A stretch of DNA of 43,650 bases from Actinomycetota bacterium (GCA_947372965.1 CANBVR010000009.1:1-43650); one strand, 5' to 3'. Positions 13,914-24,395 are shown, counted from the first letter of the stretch. Translations and numbers: made by a program. The notes: a model not told the origin generated them from the letters alone.

Positions 13914-14699
13914 ATGCGTAAGCCACTAATAGCAGGTAACTGGAAGATGAATCTCAATCACCTTGAAGCGATAGCTGTGACCCAGAAGCTTTCTTACTCA
14001 CTTGATGATAAAGATTACGATGCTGCAGATGTTCTTGTAATTCCACCCTTTACTGATATTCGCTCGGTACAAACGCTGATCGACGGTGACCGCCTTAGAT
14101 TGGTCTATGGCGCACAAGATCTCTCACCAGATGTAAGTGGTGCATTTACGGGGGATATATCCGGATCGATGCTAAATAAATTAGGTTGTTCTTATGTTTT
14201 GGTCGGCCACTCAGAACGTCGCGCCATTCACAAAGAAGATGATGCACTGTTAAACCGCAAGATTAAAGCGGCATTGGCTAACGAATTAACTCCAATTTTT
14301 TGTATCGGTGAAGAGTTGGCAATACGTGAGTCGGGAACCCACGTCGAGCATGTATTGAGCCAAGTGCGTGCCGGATTGGCAGGTTTTCACAAGCCAGATC
14401 TAAAGAAGATTGTTTTCGCATATGAGCCGGTTTGGGCAATTGGTACTGGTAAGACTGCTTCCGCCGCAGATGCGCAAGAAGTTTGCCAGGCAATCCGAGA
14501 AGAGCTCATCAAGATTGGCTCAGATGAGATTGCAGCTGGCGCAAGAATTCTTTATGGCGGAAGTGTGAAGTCAGCCAATATTGTTGAAATCATGCAGCAG
14601 GAGGATGTCGATGGCGTACTGGTAGGAGGAGCAAGCCTAGATCCAGAGGAATTTGCCAGAATCGCCAAGTTTCACCGCTCACTTCCAGCCGTAGGCTGA
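13914..14699 (+). CDS. tpiA: Triosephosphate isomerase
   Basis: [49 protein letters not shown]. Confidence 0.98.
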   Translation: MRKPLIAGNWKMNLNHLEAIAVTQKLSYSLDDKDYDAADVLVIPPFTDIRSVQTLIDGDRLRLVYGAQDLSPDVSGAFTGDISGSMLNKLGCSYVLVGHSERRAIHKEDDALLNRKIKAALANELTPIFCIGEELAIRESGTHVEHVLSQVRAGLAGFHKPDLKKIVFAYEPVWAIGTGKTASAADAQEVCQAIREELIKIGSDEIAAGARILYGGSVKSANIVEIMQQEDVDGVLVGGASLDPEEFARIAKFHRSLPAVG

Positions 14700-14785
14700 T
14701 CAAAAAAGCAGGTATCCTTACCAATTGTTAACCACCTCACCAGGGGGTTAGAAACGTTAAAAGTTTATAGAAACTGGAGATTTAC

Positions 14786-15016
14786 GTGGTTCTTGCACTC
14801 TCGCTTTTGTTAGTTGTTACCAGCGTATTGATGATCGTTCTTGTACTTCTTCATAAAGGTAAGGGAAGCGGCCTATCTGACCTTTTCGGTGGCGGCATTT
14901 CATCTTCTTACGGCGGAAGTTCAGTTGTTGAGCGCAACCTCGATCGTATTACCATCGTAGTAGGCGGGCTCTGGTTCACTGGAGTAATTGCTTTAAGTTT
15001 AGTTTTAAAGAAATAA
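14786..15016 (+). CDS. secG: Preprotein translocase subunit SecG
   Basis: 76 aa, two TM helices, HKGKGSGLSDLFGGG motif; GTG start; next to tpiA as in many Actinobacteria. Confidence 0.93.
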   Translation: MVLALSLLLVVTSVLMIVLVLLHKGKGSGLSDLFGGGISSSYGGSSVVERNLDRITIVVGGLWFTGVIALSLVLKK

Positions 15017-15049
15017 TTCTTAGCCAATAGATTCATAAGGGGAGTAACA

Positions 15050-15385
15050 ATGGGTAGTGCAATTCGTGGAAGTCGTGTCGGCGCCGGCCCAATGGGCGAG
15101 GCGGAGCGCGGCGATGCGATCGCTCGCTTTCGCGTTTCTTATTGGTGCGCAAATGGCCATGAGACTCGCCCCTCATTTGCTCAAGAAGAAGGCGTCGTAA
15201 TCCCTACTGAGTGGGACTGCCCACGATGTGGTTATCCTGCTGGGCTAAATAAAGATAAGCCACCAATGCCTGTTAAGAATGAGCCGTACAAGACGCACTT
15301 GGCATACGTCAAGGAACGTCGTACGGAAGCTGAGTCGAAGAAGATATTAGAAGATGCTCTTTCTCGTTTGCGCGGAGAAGATTAA
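15050..15385 (+). CDS. rbpA: RNA polymerase-binding protein RbpA
   Basis: MGSAIRGSRVGAGPMGEAERGDAIARFRVSYWCANGHETRPSFA...WDCPRCGYPAG; actinobacteria-specific zinc-binding RbpA family. Confidence 0.95.
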   Translation: MGSAIRGSRVGAGPMGEAERGDAIARFRVSYWCANGHETRPSFAQEEGVVIPTEWDCPRCGYPAGLNKDKPPMPVKNEPYKTHLAYVKERRTEAESKKILEDALSRLRGED

Positions 15386-16923
15386 AGCTTAGTAAGAGCT
15401 GCAATAATTTTTTCAATACCCGCTTCGCGATTCTTAAGATGAATCCGCAGGAGCGGGTAATTTCTTGAAGCCAGGGCTTGACCATCTCCAAGAGCTTGCG
15501 CCATTAGTAGTTTATAAAAAGATAGATCTTTTCCTGGAATCTCAATATCAATCTTTGAACTACCGGTTATTTGAAGGAATGCGCCATTTTGCTGACCACC
15601 TTTGTGGAATTGACCGGTTGAATGTAGAAATCTTGGGCCCCAGCCAAATGTCACGCCACGCTTTGTCTTCTCAGCAATCAATTGACGCAAATTCGCGGCC
15701 CTTTTGTCTTGGTTTCTATTTAGGTACGCCATGATGGCGATATATGTGTGATTTGGCTGCAAAAAGGAAGTGAGAAATTCATCGAGGTTTGTCGCAGATA
15801 TCGAAGTAAAAATCTGCAGGTCAGAATCTTCATATTGTGGTTCGATGAGGGGAATCGGAGCGCTACCCCATTCTGCAAGTAGTTTGGTTGTGCGATCTTT
15901 AGCTTCTGTAACATTTGGCTGATCAAATGGGTCAACAATAAGTGCACGACCCAAAAGAGCGGTAACAAATTCCCAAAAAATAAATTGCTCGCCGAGGGTT
16001 CCTTCAACAATTAAATCAGCCTGCGAATTAGCAAAACCTATTTTCAATCCTGCTCCCGCAATTTCTGCACTAAAACTTTCTAAAACTATTGGAAGTCGGC
16101 CCTTTTGATTCTTTCCAGTAGATTCTGCAATTAACTGTTCGATCCAGTCTGCTAGGCCCGGAACCTTTGAATCAGAATCGAAGAAAGCAATATTTTGTTC
16201 ACTAAGTTCCATAATTAGAGTCGCAACAACTACAGCACTGGAATTTAGTGTTCCAATTTCAACCATTGCATTAGCGGCATCAGAAATCAAAATTTTAGGG
16301 TCAACGCCCATTAAGGTGGCGGGAGTAAGGCCAAATGCGCTGAGCGCGCTATATCGACCACCTACATTTGGGTCGGCATTTATAACTCGGTAGCCATTTG
16401 ATTTTGCTTCCTGATCCAGAGGGGAGTGCGGATCGGTAATAATCAATATATGTTCAGCTGGATTTAAGCCAGCTGCTTCAAATTTGGCTATGAAAAAAGC
16501 ACGCTGTGAAGATGTTTCTATCGTGGAGCCAGATTTTGATCCAACAATTATAAGGGCCTTGGCAAGATCGTGCGGGAGGGCGTCATTTATCTGACTCGGA
16601 TCGGTTGAGTCCAGGACAGTTAAGTTCTTACCAAAGGTTTTTGCTATTACTTCAGGTGCTAGGGAAGAGCCGCCCATTCCACAAAGCACTAACTCATTTA
16701 AGTTATTTGCCTTTGCCCAAGTTTTCAACTCAAGAAGTTGTGGAATTAGTTCTTGTGATGAAATCGGCAAGTCGATCCAATTTAGGCGATTTGAGGCCTC
16801 GGTTCCGCTTCCCCATAGGGATGCATCCTTTGCCGCCAACTTTCCAATAATCTGATTTAGGTCAGAGGCAATGGCCGATTGCGGATCAAACTTTTCTAGA
16901 GCCGGTCCGCTTAATTTAATCAC
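15382..16923 (-). CDS. pgi: Glucose-6-phosphate isomerase, of the type found in Tal-Pgi fusions and actinobacterial pentose-phosphate clusters
   Basis: LCGMGGSSLAPEVIAKTFG, LDSTDPSQI, GSKSGSTIET, GGRYSALSAFGL; no transaldolase domain present. Confidence 0.88.
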   Translation of the reverse strand: MIKLSGPALEKFDPQSAIASDLNQIIGKLAAKDASLWGSGTEASNRLNWIDLPISSQELIPQLLELKTWAKANNLNELVLCGMGGSSLAPEVIAKTFGKNLTVLDSTDPSQINDALPHDLAKALIIVGSKSGSTIETSSQRAFFIAKFEAAGLNPAEHILIITDPHSPLDQEAKSNGYRVINADPNVGGRYSALSAFGLTPATLMGVDPKILISDAANAMVEIGTLNSSAVVVATLIMELSEQNIAFFDSDSKVPGLADWIEQLIAESTGKNQKGRLPIVLESFSAEIAGAGLKIGFANSQADLIVEGTLGEQFIFWEFVTALLGRALIVDPFDQPNVTEAKDRTTKLLAEWGSAPIPLIEPQYEDSDLQIFTSISATNLDEFLTSFLQPNHTYIAIMAYLNRNQDKRAANLRQLIAEKTKRGVTFGWGPRFLHSTGQFHKGGQQNGAFLQITGSSKIDIEIPGKDLSFYKLLMAQALGDGQALASRNYPLLRIHLKNREAGIEKIIAALTKL

Positions 16924-18977
16924 TTTGAATTCGCAATACTCCGCTTGGCAGCTGCGACAATATTTTCTGCGGTAAAACCGTACTCTTTGAAGAGTTCACC
17001 AGCAGATGCCGAAGCCCCGAAGTGGTCAAGTGAAATTATCTCGCCACTGTCTCCGACATATTCGCGCCATCCAATTCCGACACCCGCTTCTATGGAAACT
17101 CGAGCTTTAACCGCCTTCGGCAAAATACTTTCGCGGTAGGAATCGCCTTCAAGAGCAAACCATTCCAGGCTTGGCGCGCTTACTACTCTTGCCGCGATTG
17201 CTTCTTTGGCAAGGAGTTCTCTAGCGGCAATCGCGATGCTAACTTCAGATCCGGTTGCGATCAAAATTACATCTGGAGTTCCATCGGTCTCGCAAATTGT
17301 GTATGCGCCTTTTGCTACACCTTCAACGGAGCCACAAGATTGGCGATCAACGACTGGCAAGTTCTGGCGAGAAAGAGCAAAGCCCGCTGGCTTGCCACGT
17401 TTAATTACTTCACGCCAAGCAATTGCAACTTCGTTTGCATCCGCAGGTCTAATTACTGTGAAATTTGGAATGAGTCGTAGAGCCGCAACATGTTCGATCG
17501 GTTGGTGGGTAGGTCCATCTTCACCAAGACCTATGGAATCGTGGGTCCAGACGAACACGGATGGAATGTCCATCAACGCTGCCAGGCGAACTGAGCCGCG
17601 CATGTAATCACTAAAAACTAGGAATGTTCCACCAAAAGGTCTGGTTAGGCCGTGGAGGGCAATTCCATTGAGAATGGCTCCCATTGCGTGTTCGCGAATT
17701 CCAAAGTGAATAATTCGGCCATATGGATTGGCATCTTTCATCGCACTTGTACTCGGAAGGAATGATCCACCTTCCTCGATGGTGGTGTTATTACTTTCGG
17801 CTAGATCAGCAGACCCGCCCCAGAATTCCGGAAGAACTTTAGCGATGGCATTAATTACTTTTCCAGATGCTGCCCGAGTGGCAATATCCTTTCCGGCTTC
17901 GAAAGTTGGTAAAGATAATTCCCATCCGGCTGGTAGCTCGCGCTTTTGCAAACGAGATAAGAGCGCGGCTTTCTCCGGATTGTTTTTTTGCCACTCTCCA
18001 AAACGAATTTGCCATTCTTTACTTAGATCCGCGCCTCTACTGCGAACCTCTCTCGCATGAGAAATTACCTCAGGTGGTGCGATAAAAGATTGTTCAGGAT
18101 CTAGCCCAAGCTCGCGCTTTGTGGCAGCGATTTCTTCTGCACCTAGCGCTGAGCCGTGAGACTTTGAAGTGCCTCTGGCTTTAGGTGCTGGCCATGCAAT
18201 GACAGTCTTGAGACGAATTAACGTTGGCTTCTTGCTTTGTGATTGCGCTTTGATCATTGCTTCTTCTAAAGCTATGCGATCAACATCGCCATCGCTCTTT
18301 GTAGAAACTTCAATTACATCCCACCCATAAGCACGATAGCGCGCACTAACGTCTTCAGTGAAAGAAACGTGCGTATCGCCTTCAATGGAGATCCGATTGT
18401 CATCGTAGATCACCTTAAGATTGCCGAGCTCTTGCGTTCCAGCTATCGATGAAGCCTCTGCGCTCATACCTTCTTGAAGGTCACCATCTGAAGCGATGAC
18501 CCAAATGTCATGATCAAAGAGATCGCTCTTGCCCTCAGGGTCTAGGAGACCTTTTTCAAAGCGCGCCGCCATCGCCATGCCAATCGCACTTGATATTCCA
18601 GAACCAAGTGGTCCAGTTGTTATTTCAACGCCTGTTGTGTGTCCAAATTCTGGATGGCCCGGTGTAAGTGATCCGGCTGTTCGAAAAGATTGAAGATCGG
18701 AAAGTTCTAGGCCATAGCCAGATAAGTAGAGTTGAATATAGAGAGTTAGGGATGAGTGGCCCGCTGAGAGGACAAATCGATCACGTCCAAGCCAATTTGG
18801 TTGATTTGGATCATGTTTCATAATGCGCTGAAAGAGCGTGTAAGCCACTGGTGCTAGAGCCATAGCCGTACCAGGGTGGCCGTTGCCAACTTTTTGAACG
18901 GCATCCATAGCCAGCGCGCGACTTATCGCCACTGCTTGATCATCTAATTCATTCCAGCTTTTACGTGCTATCGACAT
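16920..18977 (-). CDS. tkt: Transketolase
   Basis: AMDAVQKVGNGHPGTAMALAPVAYTLF; GDGDLQEG-type TPP motif (IASDGDLQEGMSAEA); THDSIGLGEDGPTHQPIEH. Confidence 0.97.
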   Translation of the reverse strand: MSIARKSWNELDDQAVAISRALAMDAVQKVGNGHPGTAMALAPVAYTLFQRIMKHDPNQPNWLGRDRFVLSAGHSSLTLYIQLYLSGYGLELSDLQSFRTAGSLTPGHPEFGHTTGVEITTGPLGSGISSAIGMAMAARFEKGLLDPEGKSDLFDHDIWVIASDGDLQEGMSAEASSIAGTQELGNLKVIYDDNRISIEGDTHVSFTEDVSARYRAYGWDVIEVSTKSDGDVDRIALEEAMIKAQSQSKKPTLIRLKTVIAWPAPKARGTSKSHGSALGAEEIAATKRELGLDPEQSFIAPPEVISHAREVRSRGADLSKEWQIRFGEWQKNNPEKAALLSRLQKRELPAGWELSLPTFEAGKDIATRAASGKVINAIAKVLPEFWGGSADLAESNNTTIEEGGSFLPSTSAMKDANPYGRIIHFGIREHAMGAILNGIALHGLTRPFGGTFLVFSDYMRGSVRLAALMDIPSVFVWTHDSIGLGEDGPTHQPIEHVAALRLIPNFTVIRPADANEVAIAWREVIKRGKPAGFALSRQNLPVVDRQSCGSVEGVAKGAYTICETDGTPDVILIATGSEVSIAIAARELLAKEAIAARVVSAPSLEWFALEGDSYRESILPKAVKARVSIEAGVGIGWREYVGDSGEIISLDHFGASASAGELFKEYGFTAENIVAAAKRSIANSK

Positions 18978-19060
18978 TGGCTTCCCTTATCTAGTGTTAA
19001 TTACTTAAAATTCTTAAGACAACCTAAAACAAATTTACTTACTCTTGAGAATGCTATTGA

Positions 19061-20026
19061 TCATATTTTTCTGAATTCTTTCTTGTCTGCCTTATCTGCG
19101 TTGATGTACAGACCCCAAGCACTAACCCAAATTAAAGTGGCTCCTACAAGGTGAGCAGCGACCAATACTTCAGGAAGTTTGGTTAGATACTGAATATAAC
19201 CAATAGCACCTTGCGCCAGCGCTATGAAAAGGAAAATCAAAGCTCGCTGTCCAAATGAGTTAGTTACTTCTTTTGGTTCATTAGTTCTGATCATTATAAG
19301 TAGGTAAAGGATTGCTGCGATCAAAATTAAAACTATCCCACCGTGAATGAAAGAGATATTACGCTCGCCAAAATGGTATCGCTTGGCTTGAATATCACCA
19401 GCATGTGGCCCAGTGCCAGTGACCAAAGTACCAACAAATAAGACAAGAATCGTAAGAAGTAAAACCACATTAAGCGCCGAGGTAGTTTTTTTCGAAATTG
19501 AAGTTGTTGACTTTTGGTAAATGCGATTTCGAAGCGAGAGCGCACCAGCAATCAATGGAATTGTTAATAGAAAATGGGCCGAGACAGTAATAGGATTTAA
19601 TTTTGTTAGTACTGTGATTCCGCCTAGTACTACCTGACCGACAAACCCGAGTAGCTGCAATACGGCAAGTGCGCGCAAACGCTTGAAATCTCGGCGCTCC
19701 CGAAACTTTTTAATCACAATGAAGATTGCAAGAATTGCGAGAATAAAAATAATCCAGGCTACTAATCGGTTACCGAATTCAATCCAAGCATGGAGTTGGC
19801 CTTGTGCTTGATGCGCGATTGGTTTAATGGAATCTCCGGTGCACTGGGGCCAAGTTGGGCATCCAAGCCCAGAGCCCGTAAGGCGGACCGCCCCACCAGT
19901 AACAATCAAGGCGCTCTGAAAGAATAGGAGGCCATTAAAGACAATGCTGGAAAGCCTTGTAAGCCTTGTAAGCCTTGTAAGCCTTGTAAGCCTTGTAAGC
20001 CTTGAAGGCGACCAGATTTGCGACAT
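19061..20026 (-). CDS. ctaA: Heme A synthase (CtaA/COX15 family) with repeat-encoded N-terminus
   Basis: GGAVRLTGSGLGCPTWPQCTGDSIKP; multiple TM helices; N-terminus SRLTRLTRLTRLTRLTRLSS. Confidence 0.92.
   Translation of the reverse strand: MSQIWSPSRLTRLTRLTRLTRLTRLSSIVFNGLLFFQSALIVTGGAVRLTGSGLGCPTWPQCTGDSIKPIAHQAQGQLHAWIEFGNRLVAWIIFILAILAIFIVIKKFRERRDFKRLRALAVLQLLGFVGQVVLGGITVLTKLNPITVSAHFLLTIPLIAGALSLRNRIYQKSTTSISKKTTSALNVVLLLTILVLFVGTLVTGTGPHAGDIQAKRYHFGERNISFIHGGIVLILIAAILYLLIMIRTNEPKEVTNSFGQRALIFLFIALAQGAIGYIQYLTKLPEVLVAAHLVGATLIWVSAWGLYINADKADKKEFRKI
19952..20004. repeat. 9-bp tandem repeat, (AAGCCTTGT)x5 plus a degenerate sixth copy
   Basis: Direct reading of plus strand: five exact AAGCCTTGT units followed by AAGCCTTG(A); in-frame in ctaA, encoding (R-L-T)n. 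Confidence 0.98.
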
Positions 20027-20117
20027 GGCTTAAGCCTATGACTCCAGCCTTCCTATTTTTGCGCATTAATCCTGGGTCGAAGTGTGGGGCAGGGCACCTC
20101 AAATAGAAGGCTGTGGA

Positions 20118-20834
20118 ATGGCAGGTTTGGCTGATTTACGCAACAATACTGTTGTGAAAAAGACGGAAGATCGAACCAAGGATGCTGTGGCTCGAACCAT
20201 TTTGGAAAATGGCCCCGCTACCGCGCTAACCCTAGCCAAACGATTGAAGATCACTCCGGCTGGGATTCGTCGCCACTTGGATTCACTTGTGGAATCAGGA
20301 GTCCTCGTAGCCCGCGAGCCGTACCAAGTCAACTCCGATTCAAGAGGTCGCGGACGGCCTTCAAAAGTATTTGTAATGACCGATATCGGTCGAGAAAAAT
20401 TTGAACATTCATATGACGATCTTGCTGTCTCAGCACTTAGATTTATGTCAACATCAGGGAATAGAAATTTAGTTAAGGAATTCGCCTCAAGTCGGGCGCA
20501 AGAAATTGCCGCACGTGCCAAACCTTCAATCGCTGGAAAGAAAGATTTGCAGGAAAAATCGATCGCCCTTGCGGAATTCCTAACTGATGAAGGTTTTGCA
20601 GCTAATAACCATTCGCAGGGGATTGGTGAAGAACTTTGCCAAAACCACTGTCCAATTGCACATGTGGCGGCGCAGTTCCCAGAACTATGTGAAGCTGAAA
20701 CACAGGCATTTTCAGAGTTACTCGGAACTCACGTTCAACGACTTGCCACCATCGCTCATGGTGATGGAGTTTGCACAACTTTTATACCTAACTCAAAAAT
20801 CCTAACAAATACTGGAAAGCGGGCCTCGCAATGA
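20118..20834 (+). CDS. sufR: Helix-turn-helix transcriptional regulator of the SUF cluster, SufR-like
   Basis: [43 protein letters not shown] wHTH; C-terminal cysteines ([22 protein letters not shown]) typical of Fe-S SufR; first gene of suf cluster. ATG at 20118 preferred over the upstream GTG at 20082. Confidence 0.9.
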   Translation: MAGLADLRNNTVVKKTEDRTKDAVARTILENGPATALTLAKRLKITPAGIRRHLDSLVESGVLVAREPYQVNSDSRGRGRPSKVFVMTDIGREKFEHSYDDLAVSALRFMSTSGNRNLVKEFASSRAQEIAARAKPSIAGKKDLQEKSIALAEFLTDEGFAANNHSQGIGEELCQNHCPIAHVAAQFPELCEAETQAFSELLGTHVQRLATIAHGDGVCTTFIPNSKILTNTGKRASQ

Positions 20835-22249
20835 GTGAAACCACAACGATCCATCCCGAGCTAGATGGGATCGGAAATTACGAATATGGGTGGTCAGATA
20901 AGAATGACTCTGGCGCCAACGTTCGACGTGGTCTTAATGAAGAGGTTGTTCGGGATATTTCTAATAAGAAGAGTGAACCTAAGTGGATGCTCGATCTGCG
21001 ACTTAAAGGGTTATCCCTATTCGACAAGAAGCCAATGCCAAATTGGGGTTCAGATCTTTCAGGCATCTTCTTCGATACCATCAAATATTTTGTTCGTTCC
21101 ACAGAGAAGCAAGCAACTTCCTGGGAAGACTTGCCAGAAGATATTAAAAATACTTATGACCGGTTAGGAATTCCCGAGGCCGAGAAGCAACGGTTGGTTG
21201 CGGGAGTTGCCGCGCAATATGAGTCGGAGGTCGTTTACCACTCAATTCGTGAGGATCTAGAAAAGCAAGGCGTTATCTTCGTTGATACCGATACTGCGCT
21301 AAAGCAATACCCAGAGTTGTTCCAAGAATATTTTGGGACTGTTATCCCAGTTGGTGACAATAAGTTTGCCGCCCTTAATACTGCCGTTTGGTCCGGCGGT
21401 TCATTTATTTATGTTCCAAAGGGCGTTAAGGTCGATATTCCATTGCAAGCATATTTCCGCATTAACACCGAAAATATGGGTCAATTCGAAAGAACTCTTA
21501 TCATCGCCGATGAGGATTCATATGTTCATTATGTTGAAGGGTGTACGGCTCCAATTTACTCTTCAGATTCCCTTCACTCTGCTGTAGTTGAAATTATCAT
21601 CAAGAAGAATGCACGCGTTCGTTACACAACGATTCAAAACTGGTCGAATAACGTCTATAACTTAGTAACAAAGCGCGCAACATGTGCTGAAGGCGCAACT
21701 ATGGAGTGGATCGATGGGAATATCGGTTCAAAGGTCACTATGAAGTACCCAGCTGTATTTTTAATGGGGCCGCACTCAAAAGGTGAAACGCTATCAATCG
21801 CTTTTGCAGGTGCCGGACAACACCAAGATGCTGGCGCCAAAATGGTTCATGCCGCGCCTTATACATCCTCAACAATCATTTCAAAATCTGTCGCTCGTGG
21901 AGGTGGTAGAACTTCTTATCGCGGTCTTGTTCAGGTGCAAGAAGGTGCGCACCATTCAAAATCGACTGTTAAGTGCGATGCTCTTTTGGTTGACACAATT
22001 TCGAGGTCCGATACTTATCCTTATGTTGATATCCGCGAGGATGATGTCTCAATGGGGCATGAGGCTACAGTTTCAAAGATCTCCGATGATCAACTCTTTT
22101 ACTTGATGTCACGAGGACTTTCAGAAGATGAAGCAATGGCGATGATTGTTCGCGGCTTCATCGAACCGATTGCCCGTGAATTACCGATGGAATATGCCCT
22201 TGAGCTCAACCGTTTAATCGAACTTCAAATGGAAGGCGCCGTTGGCTAA
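20831..22249 (+). CDS. sufB: Fe-S cluster assembly protein SufB
   Basis: [84 protein letters not shown] overlap with sufR. Confidence 0.97.
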   Translation: MSETTTIHPELDGIGNYEYGWSDKNDSGANVRRGLNEEVVRDISNKKSEPKWMLDLRLKGLSLFDKKPMPNWGSDLSGIFFDTIKYFVRSTEKQATSWEDLPEDIKNTYDRLGIPEAEKQRLVAGVAAQYESEVVYHSIREDLEKQGVIFVDTDTALKQYPELFQEYFGTVIPVGDNKFAALNTAVWSGGSFIYVPKGVKVDIPLQAYFRINTENMGQFERTLIIADEDSYVHYVEGCTAPIYSSDSLHSAVVEIIIKKNARVRYTTIQNWSNNVYNLVTKRATCAEGATMEWIDGNIGSKVTMKYPAVFLMGPHSKGETLSIAFAGAGQHQDAGAKMVHAAPYTSSTIISKSVARGGGRTSYRGLVQVQEGAHHSKSTVKCDALLVDTISRSDTYPYVDIREDDVSMGHEATVSKISDDQLFYLMSRGLSEDEAMAMIVRGFIEPIARELPMEYALELNRLIELQMEGAVG

Positions 22250-23332
22250 ATGTCACTTCCCACAAATTACTTGGCACCATCTGGGCGCGAGGAGGCGTGG
22301 CGGTTTACTCCGCTAAATCGTCTGGCCGGGCTCTTGGATGCTTCTGTCTCATTAACTTCCACTAATTCTTTTATTGCTGGAAATCTTCCAACAGGAGTGA
22401 GTTTTGAAGTTAAGAAATCCTCCGACCTTGGACCAATCTCAACGACCACAGATGAAGCAACACTTCGTGTGCGCCAGTCGGCCATTGAGGTTTCGCACTT
22501 ATCAATCTCTGATGGCACTGAATTAAGCGCTCCGATAGTTTTAAAGCGCTCAGTGCTTGGCGGTACTCCAGAAGTTTCGCGTTTGCTAATTAGTGCTGGA
22601 GTTAATTCTCACGCAACAGTGATAATCGAAAACGCTGGAGAGGCAGTTTTAGCTGAAGATATCGAATTTTCACTCGCCACCGGCGCGACGCTAAATGTGA
22701 TTTCACTTCAGGAGTGGGGTCCAAAGACGATTCACCTTGGAAGGTCACATGCCGTTATAGGCAAAGATGCAACTTTTAACTCACTAATCGTAACTATTGG
22801 TGGTTCAGTAGTTCGACTTCTTCCAACAGTTGAGTATTCGGGTCCAGGAGCGAGTGCTGATCTTTCAGGACTTTACTTCGCAACCGATGGTCAGCATCTC
22901 GAGCATCGAATGCATGTTGATCACAACATCCCAAATGGCAAAAGCCGAGTTAATTACAAAGGTGCACTCGCCGGAGATAAAGCCCGCACGGTATGGATCG
23001 GTGATGTCTATATTCGCGCTGCCGCTGAGGGAACTGATACCTATGAGTTGAATCGAAATCTATTACTTACTGATGGCGCGCGAGCAGATTCAGTTCCAAA
23101 CCTAGAGATCGAGACCGGCGAAATCGTTGGTGCAGGCCACGCATCTACTACTGGACGTTTTGATGACGAACAACTTTTCTATCTAGAGTCTCGCGGAATT
23201 CCGGCAGATATTGCCCGCCGTTTGGTTATTCGTGGCTTCTTCCAAGAGATAGTAAGCAAAATTAAGGATGAAGAAATTGAAGAACGTTTAATGTCACGAA
23301 TCGATGGCGAACTTGAAAAAGTAGGTGCGTAA
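22250..23332 (+). CDS. sufD: Fe-S cluster assembly protein SufD
   Basis: SufB/D fold motifs (HLEHRMHVDHNIPNGKSRVNYKGALAGDKARTVWIGDVYI; GHASTTGRFDDEQLFYLESRGI). Confidence 0.95.
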   Translation: MSLPTNYLAPSGREEAWRFTPLNRLAGLLDASVSLTSTNSFIAGNLPTGVSFEVKKSSDLGPISTTTDEATLRVRQSAIEVSHLSISDGTELSAPIVLKRSVLGGTPEVSRLLISAGVNSHATVIIENAGEAVLAEDIEFSLATGATLNVISLQEWGPKTIHLGRSHAVIGKDATFNSLIVTIGGSVVRLLPTVEYSGPGASADLSGLYFATDGQHLEHRMHVDHNIPNGKSRVNYKGALAGDKARTVWIGDVYIRAAAEGTDTYELNRNLLLTDGARADSVPNLEIETGEIVGAGHASTTGRFDDEQLFYLESRGIPADIARRLVIRGFFQEIVSKIKDEEIEERLMSRIDGELEKVGA

Positions 23333-23643
23333 TGACTGAACTTTCATTCGCATCGCTCCAAGAAGGAAAGCCAGTTCGAATAGAAGTTAATGGCACACCA
23401 GTTTGTGTTGCACGTATCGGCGCTGAAGTTTTTGCAGTTGCGGATACCTGTACTCACTCAGATGCTGCCCTGTCGGAAGGTGAAATTTCCGGATTTAAAA
23501 TCGAGTGTTGGTTGCATGGCGCCGAGTTTGATCTTCGAACTGGTCAAGCACTTACTTTACCTGCAGTTGAGGCGCTAGAAGTTTTTGATGTCGAAATGAA
23601 TGAAGATGTTATTACAGTTAATGAGAAAACAGGGGAGAAGTAA
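23332..23643 (+). CDS. Rieske-type non-heme iron ferredoxin in suf cluster
   Basis: CTHSDAALSEGEISGFKIECWLHGAEFDLRTGQ: C-x-H ... C-x2-H Rieske pattern. Confidence 0.93.
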   Translation: MTELSFASLQEGKPVRIEVNGTPVCVARIGAEVFAVADTCTHSDAALSEGEISGFKIECWLHGAEFDLRTGQALTLPAVEALEVFDVEMNEDVITVNEKTGEK

Positions 23644-24395
23644 TGAGCACACTAGAGATTAAGAACTTACATGTATCGGTCACCACTGATGCCGGAGATA
23701 AAGAAATCTTGCGTGGAGTCGATCTGACGATCAAGTCAGGCCAGACGCACGCAATTATGGGTCCGAATGGCTCAGGTAAATCAACTCTCGCCTATTCAAT
23801 CGCAGGTCATCCGAAGTATGCGATTACTGGTGGATCTGTGACTCTTGATGGCACAGATGTTTTAGAGATGACAGTTGATGAGCGCGCAAAGGCCGGGTTA
23901 TTTTTGGCGATGCAATATCCCGTTGAAGTCCCTGGTGTATCTGTTACTAACTTCTTGCGAACGGCCGCCACCGCAATTCGTGGTGAGGCTCCAAAGGTTC
24001 GTACCTGGGTAGGAGAAGTAAAAGAAGCAATGGCTGCACTAAACATGGATTCAAACTTCGCAGAACGTTCAGTAAATGAGGGTTTTTCTGGTGGCGAAAA
24101 GAAGCGCCATGAAATTTTGCAACTTGAACTACTGAAGCCAAAGTTTGCGATTTTAGATGAGACAGATTCGGGCCTTGATGTTGATGCACTTCGAATTGTT
24201 TCCGAAGGAGTAAATCGAGTGAAATCAAATAGTGATCTAGGAATCATGTTGATCACTCACTACACCAGAATTCTTCGCTACATAAAGCCAGACTTTGTGC
24301 ATGTTTTCGCAGCTGGAAGAATTGTTGAAGAAGGCGGTCCAGAGTTGGCTGACAAACTTGAAGAAAAGGGTTACGCAGAGTACGTAACTGCCTAA
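23643..24395 (+). CDS. sufC: Fe-S cluster assembly ATPase SufC
   Basis: IMGPNGSGKSTLAYSIAGHPKYAITGG; FSGGEKKRHEILQLELLKPKFAILDETDSGLDVDAL. Confidence 0.97.
   Translation: MSTLEIKNLHVSVTTDAGDKEILRGVDLTIKSGQTHAIMGPNGSGKSTLAYSIAGHPKYAITGGSVTLDGTDVLEMTVDERAKAGLFLAMQYPVEVPGVSVTNFLRTAATAIRGEAPKVRTWVGEVKEAMAALNMDSNFAERSVNEGFSGGEKKRHEILQLELLKPKFAILDETDSGLDVDALRIVSEGVNRVKSNSDLGIMLITHYTRILRYIKPDFVHVFAAGRIVEEGGPELADKLEEKGYAEYVTA

Noticed and set aside
14729-14750. TAACCACCT-CACC-AGGGGGTTA hairpin between tpiA and secG as terminator
   Set aside because: Stem has an A/G mismatch and no T-tract follows; could be a weak structure, not enough to call.
23807-24256. 149-aa minus-strand ORF inside sufC
   Set aside because: Antisense shadow of sufC; Ser-rich reverse-frame composition.
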